Shown here: in pieces, positions 54,470-63,464 of the stretch
Layout of the letters: every line of letters starts with the position of its first letter
Numbering within the stretch: the stretch's first letter is position 1
The notes under the pieces: model-generated
What the model was told of the DNA's origin: nothing
The model's input: only the letters and a program-made list of their open reading frames with translations
Databases searched by the model: none
Translations under genes and position numbers: made by a program
DNA from: Lentisphaera araneosa HTCC2155
GTDB taxonomy: Bacteria; Verrucomicrobiota; Lentisphaeria; Lentisphaerales; Lentisphaeraceae
Direction: 5' to 3'
Assembly (NCBI RefSeq): GCF_000170755.1
Contig: NZ_ABCK01000026.1
Span: 1 to 64,000 of the forward strand
Length of the DNA: 64,000 bases

Positions 54470-56083
54470 TCACTCCTTAGGCGCGACCTTTAGGACCTCG
54501 CCTGCAGGAGTTGGTTCGGTTCGTCCTCTGTAGGCGGTGTTTGCCCCGGTTGAACGTTGCATGCTTTTCATGGATATTGCTTTGTCCCGTTTCGCAGATG
54601 TCTGCTTCTTGCTCTCGCCCGGGTTCACATACCACTCACTGTCGATATGGGCTTCGGTAAAGATCTGCCTGATTCTGTCGATGAGCTCCGGATTGCTTTT
54701 TGCTAGATCATTCTTGCACGCAAAGTCCTCAGTGATATCATATAGCTCTATCGGTTTGGAAGGGTGATCCCGGTATGCCCACCACTGATTCAAGCGAATA
54801 CTTTGAGCATGCCGTGACATGGTTCCATTCTCCCAATAGAGATATTGATGTGTCTCTTGTTCATCCGGTTTGCCGAGCAGTATCGGGGCGAAGCTGATCC
54901 CATCGTTTTTCGGGGGAGTGATACTTGCTAGGTCGGCTAGCGTTGCCAATACGTCATACAGGGCGCAGATGTGGTCATTTTCTCCTGCCTTAATCTTGTC
55001 CTTCCAATAGACGAAGAAAGGAACTCGCACGCCGCCTTCATGGGTGGAGGTGAATTTCCCTTTCGGCCATGGACCTTTGTTTTTGAACAGATAATCATCC
55101 TCATTTCGAGATCTACCGAAGTATCCCCACTGGCTGTATCCATTGTCACCGGCGAAGAAGATTATAGTGTTATCCAGGATCTCAAGCTGCTCCATAAGGT
55201 CAAGCATCCTTCCAACGCCGCGGTCGAGGTGGCCGAGCATGGCTGCCCATTCCTTGTGTTTCAGGTCCCAAGGCTTGTCTTTGTAGGCTCCAAGATCGGG
55301 TGTGATGCACGGGCCGTGGGGAAGTTGGGTTGCGTAATAGAGGAAGAAAGGTTTGTCCCGGTTCTTTTTAATAAAGGAAAGAGCCTCATCCTGAAATAGG
55401 TCTTCGGAATATTTTGCCGCAGCGGCGACCGGGACACCGTCGGGGACGAGGTTCCCGTTCTCGTCATATACGTTCTTCACGTCGTCGAGTCGATCTACCG
55501 GACGCCCATTGTAGGTGCTAACACGCTTCATGTTGAATCCGTAATTCTCAGGAATCGGCTCGGGCTTCCCGTTTCTCATCAGGTAGTGAGGGAAGAAGCC
55601 ATGAGCCCGTGCCTGATCGTAGTATCCGTACGAAAAGTCGAATCCCTGCTTGTCAGGAGCTCCCTCGGTGCCGGGCAAACCAATGCCCCACTTGCCGATA
55701 AAACCTGTGGTGTACCCGGCCCCTTTGAGCACCTCGGCCACCGTGATATCCTCACTCAAGAGGTGATCCTGTCCCCGGACTGAACTATTTGCTCTAATGC
55801 GGCAATGTCCCATGTGCATTCCGGTCATCAGGCTTCCCCGGGATGGCGCACATTCCGACGAACCGCTATATGCCTGAGTGAAGCGGATGCCGTTCATCGC
55901 CAGCTGGTCGAGATTGGGAGTCCGAAACTGCTCTTGTCCGTAGCTGCTCAAATCGCGGTATGACAGGTCGTCTGAGAAAATGAATAGGATGTTTGGCTTG
56001 GCCATGTGCCCTTGCCCGAACACTGCAGAGCCCGTCATGGCCGCGACGACAAATAAATACTTTAGAGATGATATTTTTTTCAT
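54470..56083 (-). CDS. GC-rich arylsulfatase-family enzyme
   Basis: It has 537 residues and a signal peptide. The formylglycine motif is CAPSR in SSECAPSRGSLMTGMHMG. Other family stretches are FSDDLSYRDLSSYG, GKWGIGLPGTEG and FAGDNGYSQWGYF. The gene is visibly richer in GC than its neighbours (a sampled 60-base line is 60 percent GC, against roughly 40 percent nearby) and has different codon choice, so recent transfer from another organism is likely. It stands alone between repeat elements, with no partner gene in its direction. Confidence 0.88.
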   Translation of the reverse strand: MKKISSLKYLFVVAAMTGSAVFGQGHMAKPNILFIFSDDLSYRDLSSYGQEQFRTPNLDQLAMNGIRFTQAYSGSSECAPSRGSLMTGMHMGHCRIRANSSVRGQDHLLSEDITVAEVLKGAGYTTGFIGKWGIGLPGTEGAPDKQGFDFSYGYYDQARAHGFFPHYLMRNGKPEPIPENYGFNMKRVSTYNGRPVDRLDDVKNVYDENGNLVPDGVPVAAAAKYSEDLFQDEALSFIKKNRDKPFFLYYATQLPHGPCITPDLGAYKDKPWDLKHKEWAAMLGHLDRGVGRMLDLMEQLEILDNTIIFFAGDNGYSQWGYFGRSRNEDDYLFKNKGPWPKGKFTSTHEGGVRVPFFVYWKDKIKAGENDHICALYDVLATLADLASITPPKNDGISFAPILLGKPDEQETHQYLYWENGTMSRHAQSIRLNQWWAYRDHPSKPIELYDITEDFACKNDLAKSNPELIDRIRQIFTEAHIDSEWYVNPGESKKQTSAKRDKAISMKSMQRSTGANTAYRGRTEPTPAGEVLKVAPKE

Positions 56084-56109
56084 AATTATTTACTTTTATT
56101 ATATATGGT

Positions 56110-56235
56110 TTTTGGGGACAGGGTGACCCTTTAAAAAGGATAGGTAGTTTTTGGGTTTCCTTTGGCGAGCTTTGGGGGCTTAAGCGATTAGAGACGAGGT
56201 AAAATCTACTGGAGCAGGTGTTTATCTCTTATAAT
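56110..56235. repeat. Second copy of the GGGGACAGG element
   Basis: TTTTTGGGGACAGGGTGACC followed by CTTTAAAAAGGATAGGTAG, GGCGAGCTTTGGGGG and GCGATTAG resembles the element at 51338-51465, including the order of the parts. It lies between a GC-rich sulfatase and a coiled-coil membrane protein gene. Confidence 0.65.
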
Positions 56236-56275
56236 CCAAAACATTTTAATAAAGATGGGGCATGATAAAATGAAT

Positions 56276-57784
56276 TTAGCGCCACTCGTGGTTGCCATGC
56301 GGGCTTTTATGGCAACTACCTTTGGCAGACCCTATCTCATTGACAAGACAGTAAATACATCTCATTTCGCGAGCCTTGGGAGATGCCTTCGCAGACGCCT
56401 CAGCTGCATTAGCTGCATTAGCCTGACGCCTAGCTGAATTTAATAATTCTTGAGCGACTAAGTCGTCATTTTTTTGCTTATTTTTCGCAGACGCCTCAGC
56501 TGCATTAGCCTGACGCCTAGCTGAATTTAATAATTCTTGAGCGACTAAGTCGTCATTTTTTTGTTTATTTTTTAGAGTCTTTATTTCCTCTACCGCTTTA
56601 ATCTCAGCCAATCTATCAACCTCATTTAGACCTTTCCATCGAGCATTTTCCATATCAATTTCATTTTGTAGTTTCTCGATCTTATTTTGAATCCTAGGTA
56701 TATCCCTGTGCTGACTTGATTCGATCAAAATCTTTGTATCCTCAATCTCAACATTCCACCAATTTATTTCTGCTGCCAGCGCATCGCGAATAAGCCCATA
56801 GATTTCATCTTCGGAACCGTATTGGGATTTAATCTTTATTGTACTTCGATTGGCGCGCCATATGCCGAACGGGGTGTCAGACGAAGATCCGCTACAATAA
56901 ATCAAAACGGCCACTAGGTATAAGCCAGCAATTAAGTAGTAAACTGCATTTACGCCAAAAGCTAAATAATGTAAGGCATGTAGTAAAAGCAATCCTAGCA
57001 GAGGTGCTAAAAATAAAAAAGCCAGCTTGCTACAGGCAAATTTAAAAAAACTAAATTGCCCCCAAAAGTATGGCAATAATAAGACGAGAAGACCATAAAA
57101 CATTGATTTAGAAGGTGCGAATGAAAGGGCCTGTAGAGCTGCCACGATGGATTCCGATGGCACAAGCCAGGATGGAAAGCATGCATAGATAAAATCCGCT
57201 ACTGAAAAAAGTAATATCGACAGCACCGTTAAGTAAACAACTGAGAACGGCCATGTCGGTAAATCGCGACTTGGAGTGCTCCATCCTGCCCAACAGTCTT
57301 TTTGTTCTAAAACCTTATTCCCCTTTGGAGCTATTAACTTGCTCAAGTCAGGATTAAGGCGTTTAATTATCGAAATATAAAGACTCTCCTTAGCGCATAC
57401 ATTTGTATTCACAATGGCTTTCTCATTCAAACTTTCGAAATACTTACACGCCTCATCATAGGCACGCTGCGTACCTTTGGTAAAAAGGTTAATGAAAGAA
57501 GCACCCAAACAGAAAGGCATCAAGAGATAAGAAAAAAGTACAGCTATCAAGCCGGGTGAAGTGCGGCTTTTTTCGAACTTCAATCGACACTGAACAAGTA
57601 CCCGAAAGTTATCCTCCATTTCGTCCGATTTATCCTGTAAATAAGTAGTCACTTGCTTACATTTATCAAGTTGCTCTTCTAAATCAGGGATGCAGTCTAT
57701 TTCCCGACGAAGTTCTCCCTGCCATTCATTCAGTTCTTTTTGCAGAGAAGATAATTTATTACTTGGGTTATCGTATGTACTCAT
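56276..57784 (-). CDS. Coiled-coil membrane protein with tandem repeat and Cys/His tail
   Basis: It has 502 residues and was not recognised as a named family. An N-terminal coiled coil (~5-65) precedes one to two membrane segments (~76-105), and a central block of about six further membrane helices lies at ~180-310. A second coiled coil follows (~330-400). Near the end a 29-residue unit (KNKQKNDDLVAQELLNSARR then QANAAEASA) is repeated, with 87-base DNA units. The last ~28 residues, MRCIYCLVNEIGSAK then GSCHKSPHGNHEWR, hold a Cys-x2-Cys ... Cys-His ... His pattern that looks like a small zinc site. The gene is alone and its function is unknown. Confidence 0.7.
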   Translation of the reverse strand: MSTYDNPSNKLSSLQKELNEWQGELRREIDCIPDLEEQLDKCKQVTTYLQDKSDEMEDNFRVLVQCRLKFEKSRTSPGLIAVLFSYLLMPFCLGASFINLFTKGTQRAYDEACKYFESLNEKAIVNTNVCAKESLYISIIKRLNPDLSKLIAPKGNKVLEQKDCWAGWSTPSRDLPTWPFSVVYLTVLSILLFSVADFIYACFPSWLVPSESIVAALQALSFAPSKSMFYGLLVLLLPYFWGQFSFFKFACSKLAFLFLAPLLGLLLLHALHYLAFGVNAVYYLIAGLYLVAVLIYCSGSSSDTPFGIWRANRSTIKIKSQYGSEDEIYGLIRDALAAEINWWNVEIEDTKILIESSQHRDIPRIQNKIEKLQNEIDMENARWKGLNEVDRLAEIKAVEEIKTLKNKQKNDDLVAQELLNSARRQANAAEASAKNKQKNDDLVAQELLNSARRQANAANAAEASAKASPKAREMRCIYCLVNEIGSAKGSCHKSPHGNHEWR

Positions 57785-57867
57785 AGTTTTTCTTATTATT
57801 CAAGGTATTAAAATATTAACAAGAGTTTTTTATGGTTGATACAACTAATTGACGCATAAAAGCTTAA

Positions 57868-58010
57868 TTCCACCCTTTCTCCCGCAAAAGATAGGGCGTG
57901 GCGAACCCAGAGTTTTGACGGGAGTAAGCAAATGCCAAGCAGGAGCTTGGCGAACCCAGGGTTTTGACGGGAGTGAGGAAATGCCAAGCAGGAGCTTGGC
58001 GAACCCAGAA
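57868..58010. repeat. CCAAGC/GCTTGG hairpin cluster
   Basis: Two complete AATGCCAAGCAGGAGCTTGG hairpins each followed by CGAACCCAG lie at about 57930-57959 and 57980-58009, with AGTTTTGACGGGAGT linkers between. A degraded relative is at 49080-49190 and a single copy at 54352. The regular spacing suggests local duplication. Confidence 0.78.
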
Positions 58011-58060
58011 AGCCTAAGTTTTTATTTAGAGCCACTACCTTGTGGAAGGAGATCTTTTCA

Positions 58061-59020
58061 TTATTTTACTTCCTTTAAGGCTGATGCTTTGTCTAACGTG
58101 AAAGTGGCGACCACGGCACGGTGGTCAGATGGGTAAGGAGTAACTACGATATCGGCATTCTCGCTGTTTTCGCCGATGATCTTGGCGTCGGTCACTTTAA
58201 GTCCTTTGCCTTTGAAGTAGACAAAATCAATGCGATCAAGGTGGGTGGTGGGGTCATCGGCTTTGTATTTAGGTGACCAAGTTAAACCTGGATTTTTCAT
58301 TTCGTCGGGATAAATAACGCGGTAAGAATCACTGAAGCCAGCTTTGACCATGGCTACGGAATTTGGATAGGCGACTTTGATGGGATGACGGCCGGCTTTG
58401 GCGGCCGCTTCGGTCCAATCCAGGTGTGAGGGTTCATTAAAATCACCGACTACAAAAACGGGAGCCTCTTTGTCGGGGAGAGAGCTAATGACTTTAAGGA
58501 GCTTTTTAATTTCAGCACCACGGGCCTTTTTTGCCCACTCAATAGCTTCTGCTTCAGTCTTGATAAATTCAATATTATTGGTGTTTTTATGCCATTTTGG
58601 ACGGATGCCTAGAAGTTGATAAGGTTGGTAAGGGTGAGAGGGCAAGTGCAGGCTAAATGCATAGACTTCCTGACCCGTAGGGAGCTTGATCTTGACTCCG
58701 CCGTCGAGGTTCTCGATAATTTCATAAGGCGTTAGGATGATGCCTTTTCTTATATTCGAAGAGTGATTCCAGTCAAGTAGTTTGGCCAGTTTCTGCGTCG
58801 TAAACCCCTTGGGGCTTCTTGGTTCCTGAATGCCAACAATATCAGCCTCGGCCTCTTGGATGACCTTGGCGGTTTGCGATAATTCTCGTCCAAACATTTC
58901 CCCGCCACGATAAATGTTGTAGGACATGACCCTGAGCTTAGCTTGTTTGCCTTGGGCGTATGCGGAACACGCAAATACTTGTATAAAAGTCAAAAATATG
59001 GCTAGCTTACTTACTTTCAT
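58061..59020 (-). CDS. Secreted endonuclease/exonuclease/phosphatase-family enzyme
   Basis: It is the second EEP-superfamily phosphodiesterase of the window, with 319 residues and a signal peptide (LAIFLTFIQVFACSAYAQGK). The motifs are intact: MSYNIYRGGEMFG, VGIQEPRSP, FSLHLPSHPY, VVGDFNEPSHLDW and YPSDHRAVVATF. It is the last gene of the leftward sulfatase operon, 26 bases after the heparan-type sulfatase. The recurrence of this enzyme type next to sulfatases suggests it acts on the same polymers. Confidence 0.85.
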   Translation of the reverse strand: MKVSKLAIFLTFIQVFACSAYAQGKQAKLRVMSYNIYRGGEMFGRELSQTAKVIQEAEADIVGIQEPRSPKGFTTQKLAKLLDWNHSSNIRKGIILTPYEIIENLDGGVKIKLPTGQEVYAFSLHLPSHPYQPYQLLGIRPKWHKNTNNIEFIKTEAEAIEWAKKARGAEIKKLLKVISSLPDKEAPVFVVGDFNEPSHLDWTEAAAKAGRHPIKVAYPNSVAMVKAGFSDSYRVIYPDEMKNPGLTWSPKYKADDPTTHLDRIDFVYFKGKGLKVTDAKIIGENSENADIVVTPYPSDHRAVVATFTLDKASALKEVK

Positions 59021-59046
59021 TTTCGGGTCCTATTTTTTTGATTGTC

Positions 59047-60525
59047 TTAGTTTGTCTTGGGGTAGGGGAATTGGTAATCATTGTATTTGATGACCTTCAT
59101 CCCCTCTGGATCTACATGGCCGTCATCCCCTTGATCTTTCATCCATTTCTTGATGTCTTTTTTGCATTTTGAAATCATGGCAGAATATTCGGAGTTTTCT
59201 GCAAGATTCTTAAGTTCATAGGGATCGTTTTGTAAATCATAGAGTTGATACTGTGGTCTGGACCGGATCCTATTGACCATTTTTCCCGCATGTTCATCCG
59301 TTTTCATGCGATCAATCATGGATGCATATATGCGGCCGTGATCTGTGGGGCGTACTCTCCCAGTTAAATCAGTGGAAGTGACATTGACCACGTAGAGGTT
59401 CTGTGGTGTTAGATTCCATATCAATTTATATTTGCCATTGGTCACGGATCGTATGCTGAAATGGGGGTCCCCTTTAGTTTGGTGGACGCGGTTATTAAAG
59501 AGGAAAAAGGCTTGTTTGCGATGAGTTTTTGTTTCTCCTTTTATGAGAGGAAGTAAACTTCTGCCATCTAGATCGGGGGAAGGAGTGCCACCAGCGGCAT
59601 CGATCAAAGTCGGTACGATATCACAGTATTGAGTAATGGCGTCAGTCGCAAAATTAGCTTTCCAGCTATCGGGACATTTAATGACACAGGCTGAGCGAAC
59701 TCCCCAGTCAAAGACCGTCCATTTACCTCCCACCATACCAGTGCCATTTTCATCCAGTACAATAATGATGGTATTATCCAATTTCTTATTGTCTTTAAGG
59801 ATTTTTAGGGTGTCGCCCACTTGACGGTCAAATTCTCTTACTTCGGCCAGGTAGTGCCAATAGGCGGATCTTGTCTGTGGCGTGTCCACTAAATTTGGAG
59901 GTAGGACGACTTCCTCTTTTTTCCAGTATTTGGTGTCCCCGACAGTCCAAGGTGAATGGGCATGAATGGAGCCAATAACGAGACAAAAGGGTTGATTGGG
60001 ATCGCGTTTGATAAAGCTTTGAACTCCGCGCCAGTCATCGGGTTTGGGCTTTGCTTCGGCTGCTTTGCCACAAATACCAGGAACAGTTTCAAATGGGTAT
60101 ACATTCTCGGGACCGATGTGTTTTTTTCCTGCCAGACCAACACGGTAGCCGAGATCGTTGAGGTAGTGCACCATACTTTTAACATCGGGGTTTGTGGCTT
60201 TATGATTGCGATAAGTCCCATTTCGCTGGGGCATTAGGCCAGTATATAGCTCGGCGCGAGCAGGGCCACACATGGCTTCGCTCACAAACATATTGGTAAA
60301 TTTAATGCCGTTTTGGGCAAGTTTGTCGATATGGGGTGTGGTATGGGGATTGGGAGAACCATAACAGCCGATGCTATCTGAGCTTACGTCATCCGCGAGT
60401 AAGATGACAAAGTTGGGCTTTTGCTTGATGTCTTTGGCGTGGAGTGAACTTGAGCTTAATAAGCTGATGACACCTATAAGTTGAGTTGTTTGTATGAGGC
60501 TAGATAAAAGAGATCTAAATTTCAT
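59047..60525 (-). CDS. Sulfatase, N-sulfoglucosamine sulfohydrolase-like
   Basis: It has 492 residues and a signal peptide. The formylglycine signature is CGPAR in SEAMCGPARAELYTGLMPQR, and LLADDVSSDSIGCYGSPNPH begins the metal site. The general shape resembles the heparan N-sulfatase (sulfamidase) group, but the assignment to that subfamily is only by pattern. Its start overlaps the preceding sulfatase by four bases, showing one operon. The C-terminal YDLQNDPYELKNLAENSEY motif is complete. Confidence 0.87.
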   Translation of the reverse strand: MKFRSLLSSLIQTTQLIGVISLLSSSSLHAKDIKQKPNFVILLADDVSSDSIGCYGSPNPHTTPHIDKLAQNGIKFTNMFVSEAMCGPARAELYTGLMPQRNGTYRNHKATNPDVKSMVHYLNDLGYRVGLAGKKHIGPENVYPFETVPGICGKAAEAKPKPDDWRGVQSFIKRDPNQPFCLVIGSIHAHSPWTVGDTKYWKKEEVVLPPNLVDTPQTRSAYWHYLAEVREFDRQVGDTLKILKDNKKLDNTIIIVLDENGTGMVGGKWTVFDWGVRSACVIKCPDSWKANFATDAITQYCDIVPTLIDAAGGTPSPDLDGRSLLPLIKGETKTHRKQAFFLFNNRVHQTKGDPHFSIRSVTNGKYKLIWNLTPQNLYVVNVTSTDLTGRVRPTDHGRIYASMIDRMKTDEHAGKMVNRIRSRPQYQLYDLQNDPYELKNLAENSEYSAMISKCKKDIKKWMKDQGDDGHVDPEGMKVIKYNDYQFPYPKTN

Positions 60526-61961
60526 TTAATTGCCTTAGGGGATTTTGTTGTTTTGAGCTTCATGTCCCAAGGGTTAGTCGCTCTGGGTGTGTAGGCCCGG
60601 TGGGCGTCCTTATCGGGAAGTGAGTCGACGATAGCCTGAAACTTTTTTAGGGCCAGTTTGTGCTCTGGGAGCTTGCTATTGAGGAAGTTTGTTTTTTCTC
60701 TGGGGTCTATCTTGAGATCGTGGAGGCGGTCGATCGTCTTTTTGTTCGATACCCAGACCTTGTATTGCTTGTCACGGATGACACGCTTGCCAAAGGCGTC
60801 TTTGTTGCGCACGCCGTCTTTGGTGATCTGACCGGCGCTTTCGCCGATGGACATGATCCACTCGCGTGGCACGTAGTTTTTGTCGCCTAGGATCAAGGGG
60901 GCAAATGATTTCCCATCGATGATGAGATCTTCTGGAATCTGGCCGCCGGCGAGTTCGATGAAGGTAGGAAGCAAGTCAGAGAAATCGGCGATAGCGTCGG
61001 TTTTGATTCCAGCGGGAACGAGTCCTGGACAGTTGACAATGAAGGGAGCGCAAACGCCGCGTTCCGACTTTCGTCCCTTTTCTCCTCTGACGGGGAGTCC
61101 GTTCACGGTGCCCGTGATGCCAGGGATGGTGCCATTATCTGTTGAAAAGATAATGATGGTTCGATCACGGATCTTTAGTTCTTCAAGGGTGTTAACTATC
61201 TGGCCGACAGTTTTGTCTATGTAGCGCACCAAGGCTCTATGCTTAGCGATGCGGGTCTTTACCTTAGGCTCATCAGGGGTTGCCATTAGCGGCGGATGCG
61301 GAAGTGGCATTGGGTAATAGAGACACATGGCTTTGTCTTTGTGCTGACGCATGTACTTAATCAGGTAGTCGGTGCAAACGTCAGCAATAAACTCATCTTT
61401 GTATACCTTGCTGCCTTCTGCAGGCGTGTTGATGTAAGGGCTATAATTACGGCTCGCACTCACTTTTTCGTTACCGGTCTCGCAGCCCGTCCACATGGCC
61501 CAGTCATCGAAGCCATGTTTCTTCAGGACATGAGGTTCGAGTCGAAAGTCATTGATCTGCCACTTGCCTACGGCGCAAGTGGAGTAACCATTATCTCTCA
61601 TGAGGCTCGCAAAGGTGGAGTTTTCCTTTAGCTTCCAATCAAAGTAGGCGACGCCCCAGCGTGGCACGTCCCAATGACTCGTCCAGCCGGTACGCCAGGG
61701 GTATTTACCAGTCAGGACGGTGGTGCGTGAAGGGGTACAGGAGGGCATGGAGTAGGCATTATTAAACATCATGCCACCGGCGGCAAGAGCATCAATATTT
61801 GGGGTCTTGATGTCTTCAGCGCCGTAGCAAGATATCCATTCTTTGCCGAGGTCATCGAGCATTATGAATAGGATATTGGGTTTCTCGACGGATGATTGAG
61901 GGGTCGTACTACAAAAGCTACTCAAAGAAAAGAGCAATCCTAAAATAATGGCTTTAGTCAT
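60522..61961 (-). CDS. Secreted sulfatase (paralogue A of a tandem pair)
   Basis: It has 479 residues and a signal peptide. The formylglycine motif is CTPSR in SMPSCTPSRTTVLTGKYPWR. IMLDDLGKEWISCYGAEDIK supplies the first metal residues, and FSTDNGTIPGITG the next. It is closely similar to the gene at 61975-63435, and the two share almost identical DNA near their N-termini. The two genes are 13 bases apart, so the pair looks like a tandem duplication inside the operon. Confidence 0.9.
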   Translation of the reverse strand: MTKAIILGLLFSLSSFCSTTPQSSVEKPNILFIMLDDLGKEWISCYGAEDIKTPNIDALAAGGMMFNNAYSMPSCTPSRTTVLTGKYPWRTGWTSHWDVPRWGVAYFDWKLKENSTFASLMRDNGYSTCAVGKWQINDFRLEPHVLKKHGFDDWAMWTGCETGNEKVSASRNYSPYINTPAEGSKVYKDEFIADVCTDYLIKYMRQHKDKAMCLYYPMPLPHPPLMATPDEPKVKTRIAKHRALVRYIDKTVGQIVNTLEELKIRDRTIIIFSTDNGTIPGITGTVNGLPVRGEKGRKSERGVCAPFIVNCPGLVPAGIKTDAIADFSDLLPTFIELAGGQIPEDLIIDGKSFAPLILGDKNYVPREWIMSIGESAGQITKDGVRNKDAFGKRVIRDKQYKVWVSNKKTIDRLHDLKIDPREKTNFLNSKLPEHKLALKKFQAIVDSLPDKDAHRAYTPRATNPWDMKLKTTKSPKAIK

Positions 61962-61974
61962 GATGTGCTTCCTC

Positions 61975-63435
61975 TTATCTATTTCTTTTCTTCATAATGT
62001 TACGGTCCCAGGGGTTGGCTGCTCGTGGTTCATACAAGGGGCGAGCATCCTTTTCTGGTAGAAAATCAAGTACGGCCTGAAATTTCCCGAGTGCCTGTTG
62101 AAGCTCTGGGCTCGTCTTGTCAATGAGGTTATTTTCTTCCCAGGGGTCTTCTTTGAGATTGTGTAAGCGAATGATTTTTCTCTCGTTGTTGATATAAACC
62201 TTGTGCTGCTTATCGCGAATAATGCGTGAGGAAAAATCATTGACGCCACGCACACCTTGCGCATCTAGTTTGGCACCACCATAGCCCATGGCCATGATCC
62301 AATCGCGGTCTGAGTCCTGCTGTTTACCCAAAATTAAGGGTGCGATAGAGCGGCCATCGACGATGAGATCTGAAGGAGGGGTGCCACCACCGAGTTCAAG
62401 GAAGGTGGGGAGCATGTCGGTGAAATCAGTGAGGGCGTCAGTTTCTACACCAGCAGGAACGAGGCCCGGGCCATTAACAATAAAGGGGGCGCAGATGCCT
62501 ACTTCGGTTTCTGTGGATTTTGCACCCACGATTTTTCTGCCATTGCGGGTGCCGATAACTCCGCGTGGAGGTGGAGCGGAACCATTGTCGGTGGTGAAAA
62601 TAATAATTGTACGTTCACGAATGCCAAGCTCATCAAGCTCATTTACGAGTTTGCCCACCATCTTATCGATGTAGCGTACCATGGCTTTGTGTTTGCCGAG
62701 GACACCTTTGGCTTTGGGCTCATCGGGAGTGGCGGCTACGGGTGTGTGAGGTAACACCATGGGGTAATAAATGCACATGGGCTTGTCTTTGTTTTTGCGC
62801 ATGAAATTGATCAGATGATCGGTATAGAGGTCGGGACCAAATTGGCCTTTGTAGGTCTTTGAGCCCTCTTTGGTGTTGATATGAGCATTCCAGTAGCGCT
62901 GAGTTGATTTTTTTTCATGTGTTTTGTCTTTTGAGGTTTCGCAACCCGTCCACATGGCCCAGTCATCAAAGCCGTGTTTCTGCATGGCGAGAGGCTCGAG
63001 GCGGAAGTCATTGAGTTGCCATTTACCCGTTGCAAATGTGCGGTAGCCAAGATCTTTCATTAGGCGGGCAAAAGTGGTGTTGGGCTTTTGCTTCCAGTCA
63101 AAGTAGCCGATGCCCCAGCGCGGAACGTCCCAATGATTGACATAGCCCGTACGGAAAGGGTATTTTCCCGTTAAAAGAGTGGTGCGTGAAGGAGTGCAGG
63201 AGGGCATGGAGTAGGCATTATTAAAGATCATGCCACCGGCGGCAAGAGCATCAATATTTGGGGTCTTGATGTCTTCAGCGCCGTAGCAAGATATCCATTC
63301 TTTGCCGAGGTCATCCACCATGATAAATAGGATATTGGGTTGAGTAGGTGTTTGTTCTGCTGCCATGCCAGTAAAGCAAAGAAAAGTGATAAGTCCAATG
63401 ATTATTGCACTAGAGAGGCTTGCTTTTTTTGTCAT
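61975..63435 (-). CDS. Secreted sulfatase (paralogue B of a tandem pair)
   Basis: It has 486 residues, with a signal peptide and CTPSR in SMPSCTPSRTTLLTGKYPFR. MVDDLGKEWISCYGAEDIKT and FTTDNGSAPPPRG complete the metal site. It differs from paralogue A mainly outside the first ~90 residues, including a longer middle insertion (ETSKDKTHEKKSTQ) and different C-terminus. It follows the partial alpha/beta hydrolase gene after 29 bases. Confidence 0.9.
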   Translation of the reverse strand: MTKKASLSSAIIIGLITFLCFTGMAAEQTPTQPNILFIMVDDLGKEWISCYGAEDIKTPNIDALAAGGMIFNNAYSMPSCTPSRTTLLTGKYPFRTGYVNHWDVPRWGIGYFDWKQKPNTTFARLMKDLGYRTFATGKWQLNDFRLEPLAMQKHGFDDWAMWTGCETSKDKTHEKKSTQRYWNAHINTKEGSKTYKGQFGPDLYTDHLINFMRKNKDKPMCIYYPMVLPHTPVAATPDEPKAKGVLGKHKAMVRYIDKMVGKLVNELDELGIRERTIIIFTTDNGSAPPPRGVIGTRNGRKIVGAKSTETEVGICAPFIVNGPGLVPAGVETDALTDFTDMLPTFLELGGGTPPSDLIVDGRSIAPLILGKQQDSDRDWIMAMGYGGAKLDAQGVRGVNDFSSRIIRDKQHKVYINNERKIIRLHNLKEDPWEENNLIDKTSPELQQALGKFQAVLDFLPEKDARPLYEPRAANPWDRNIMKKRNR

Positions 63436-63464
63436 GTTGATAGTTTCCTAAGAATCGAGGGTTT

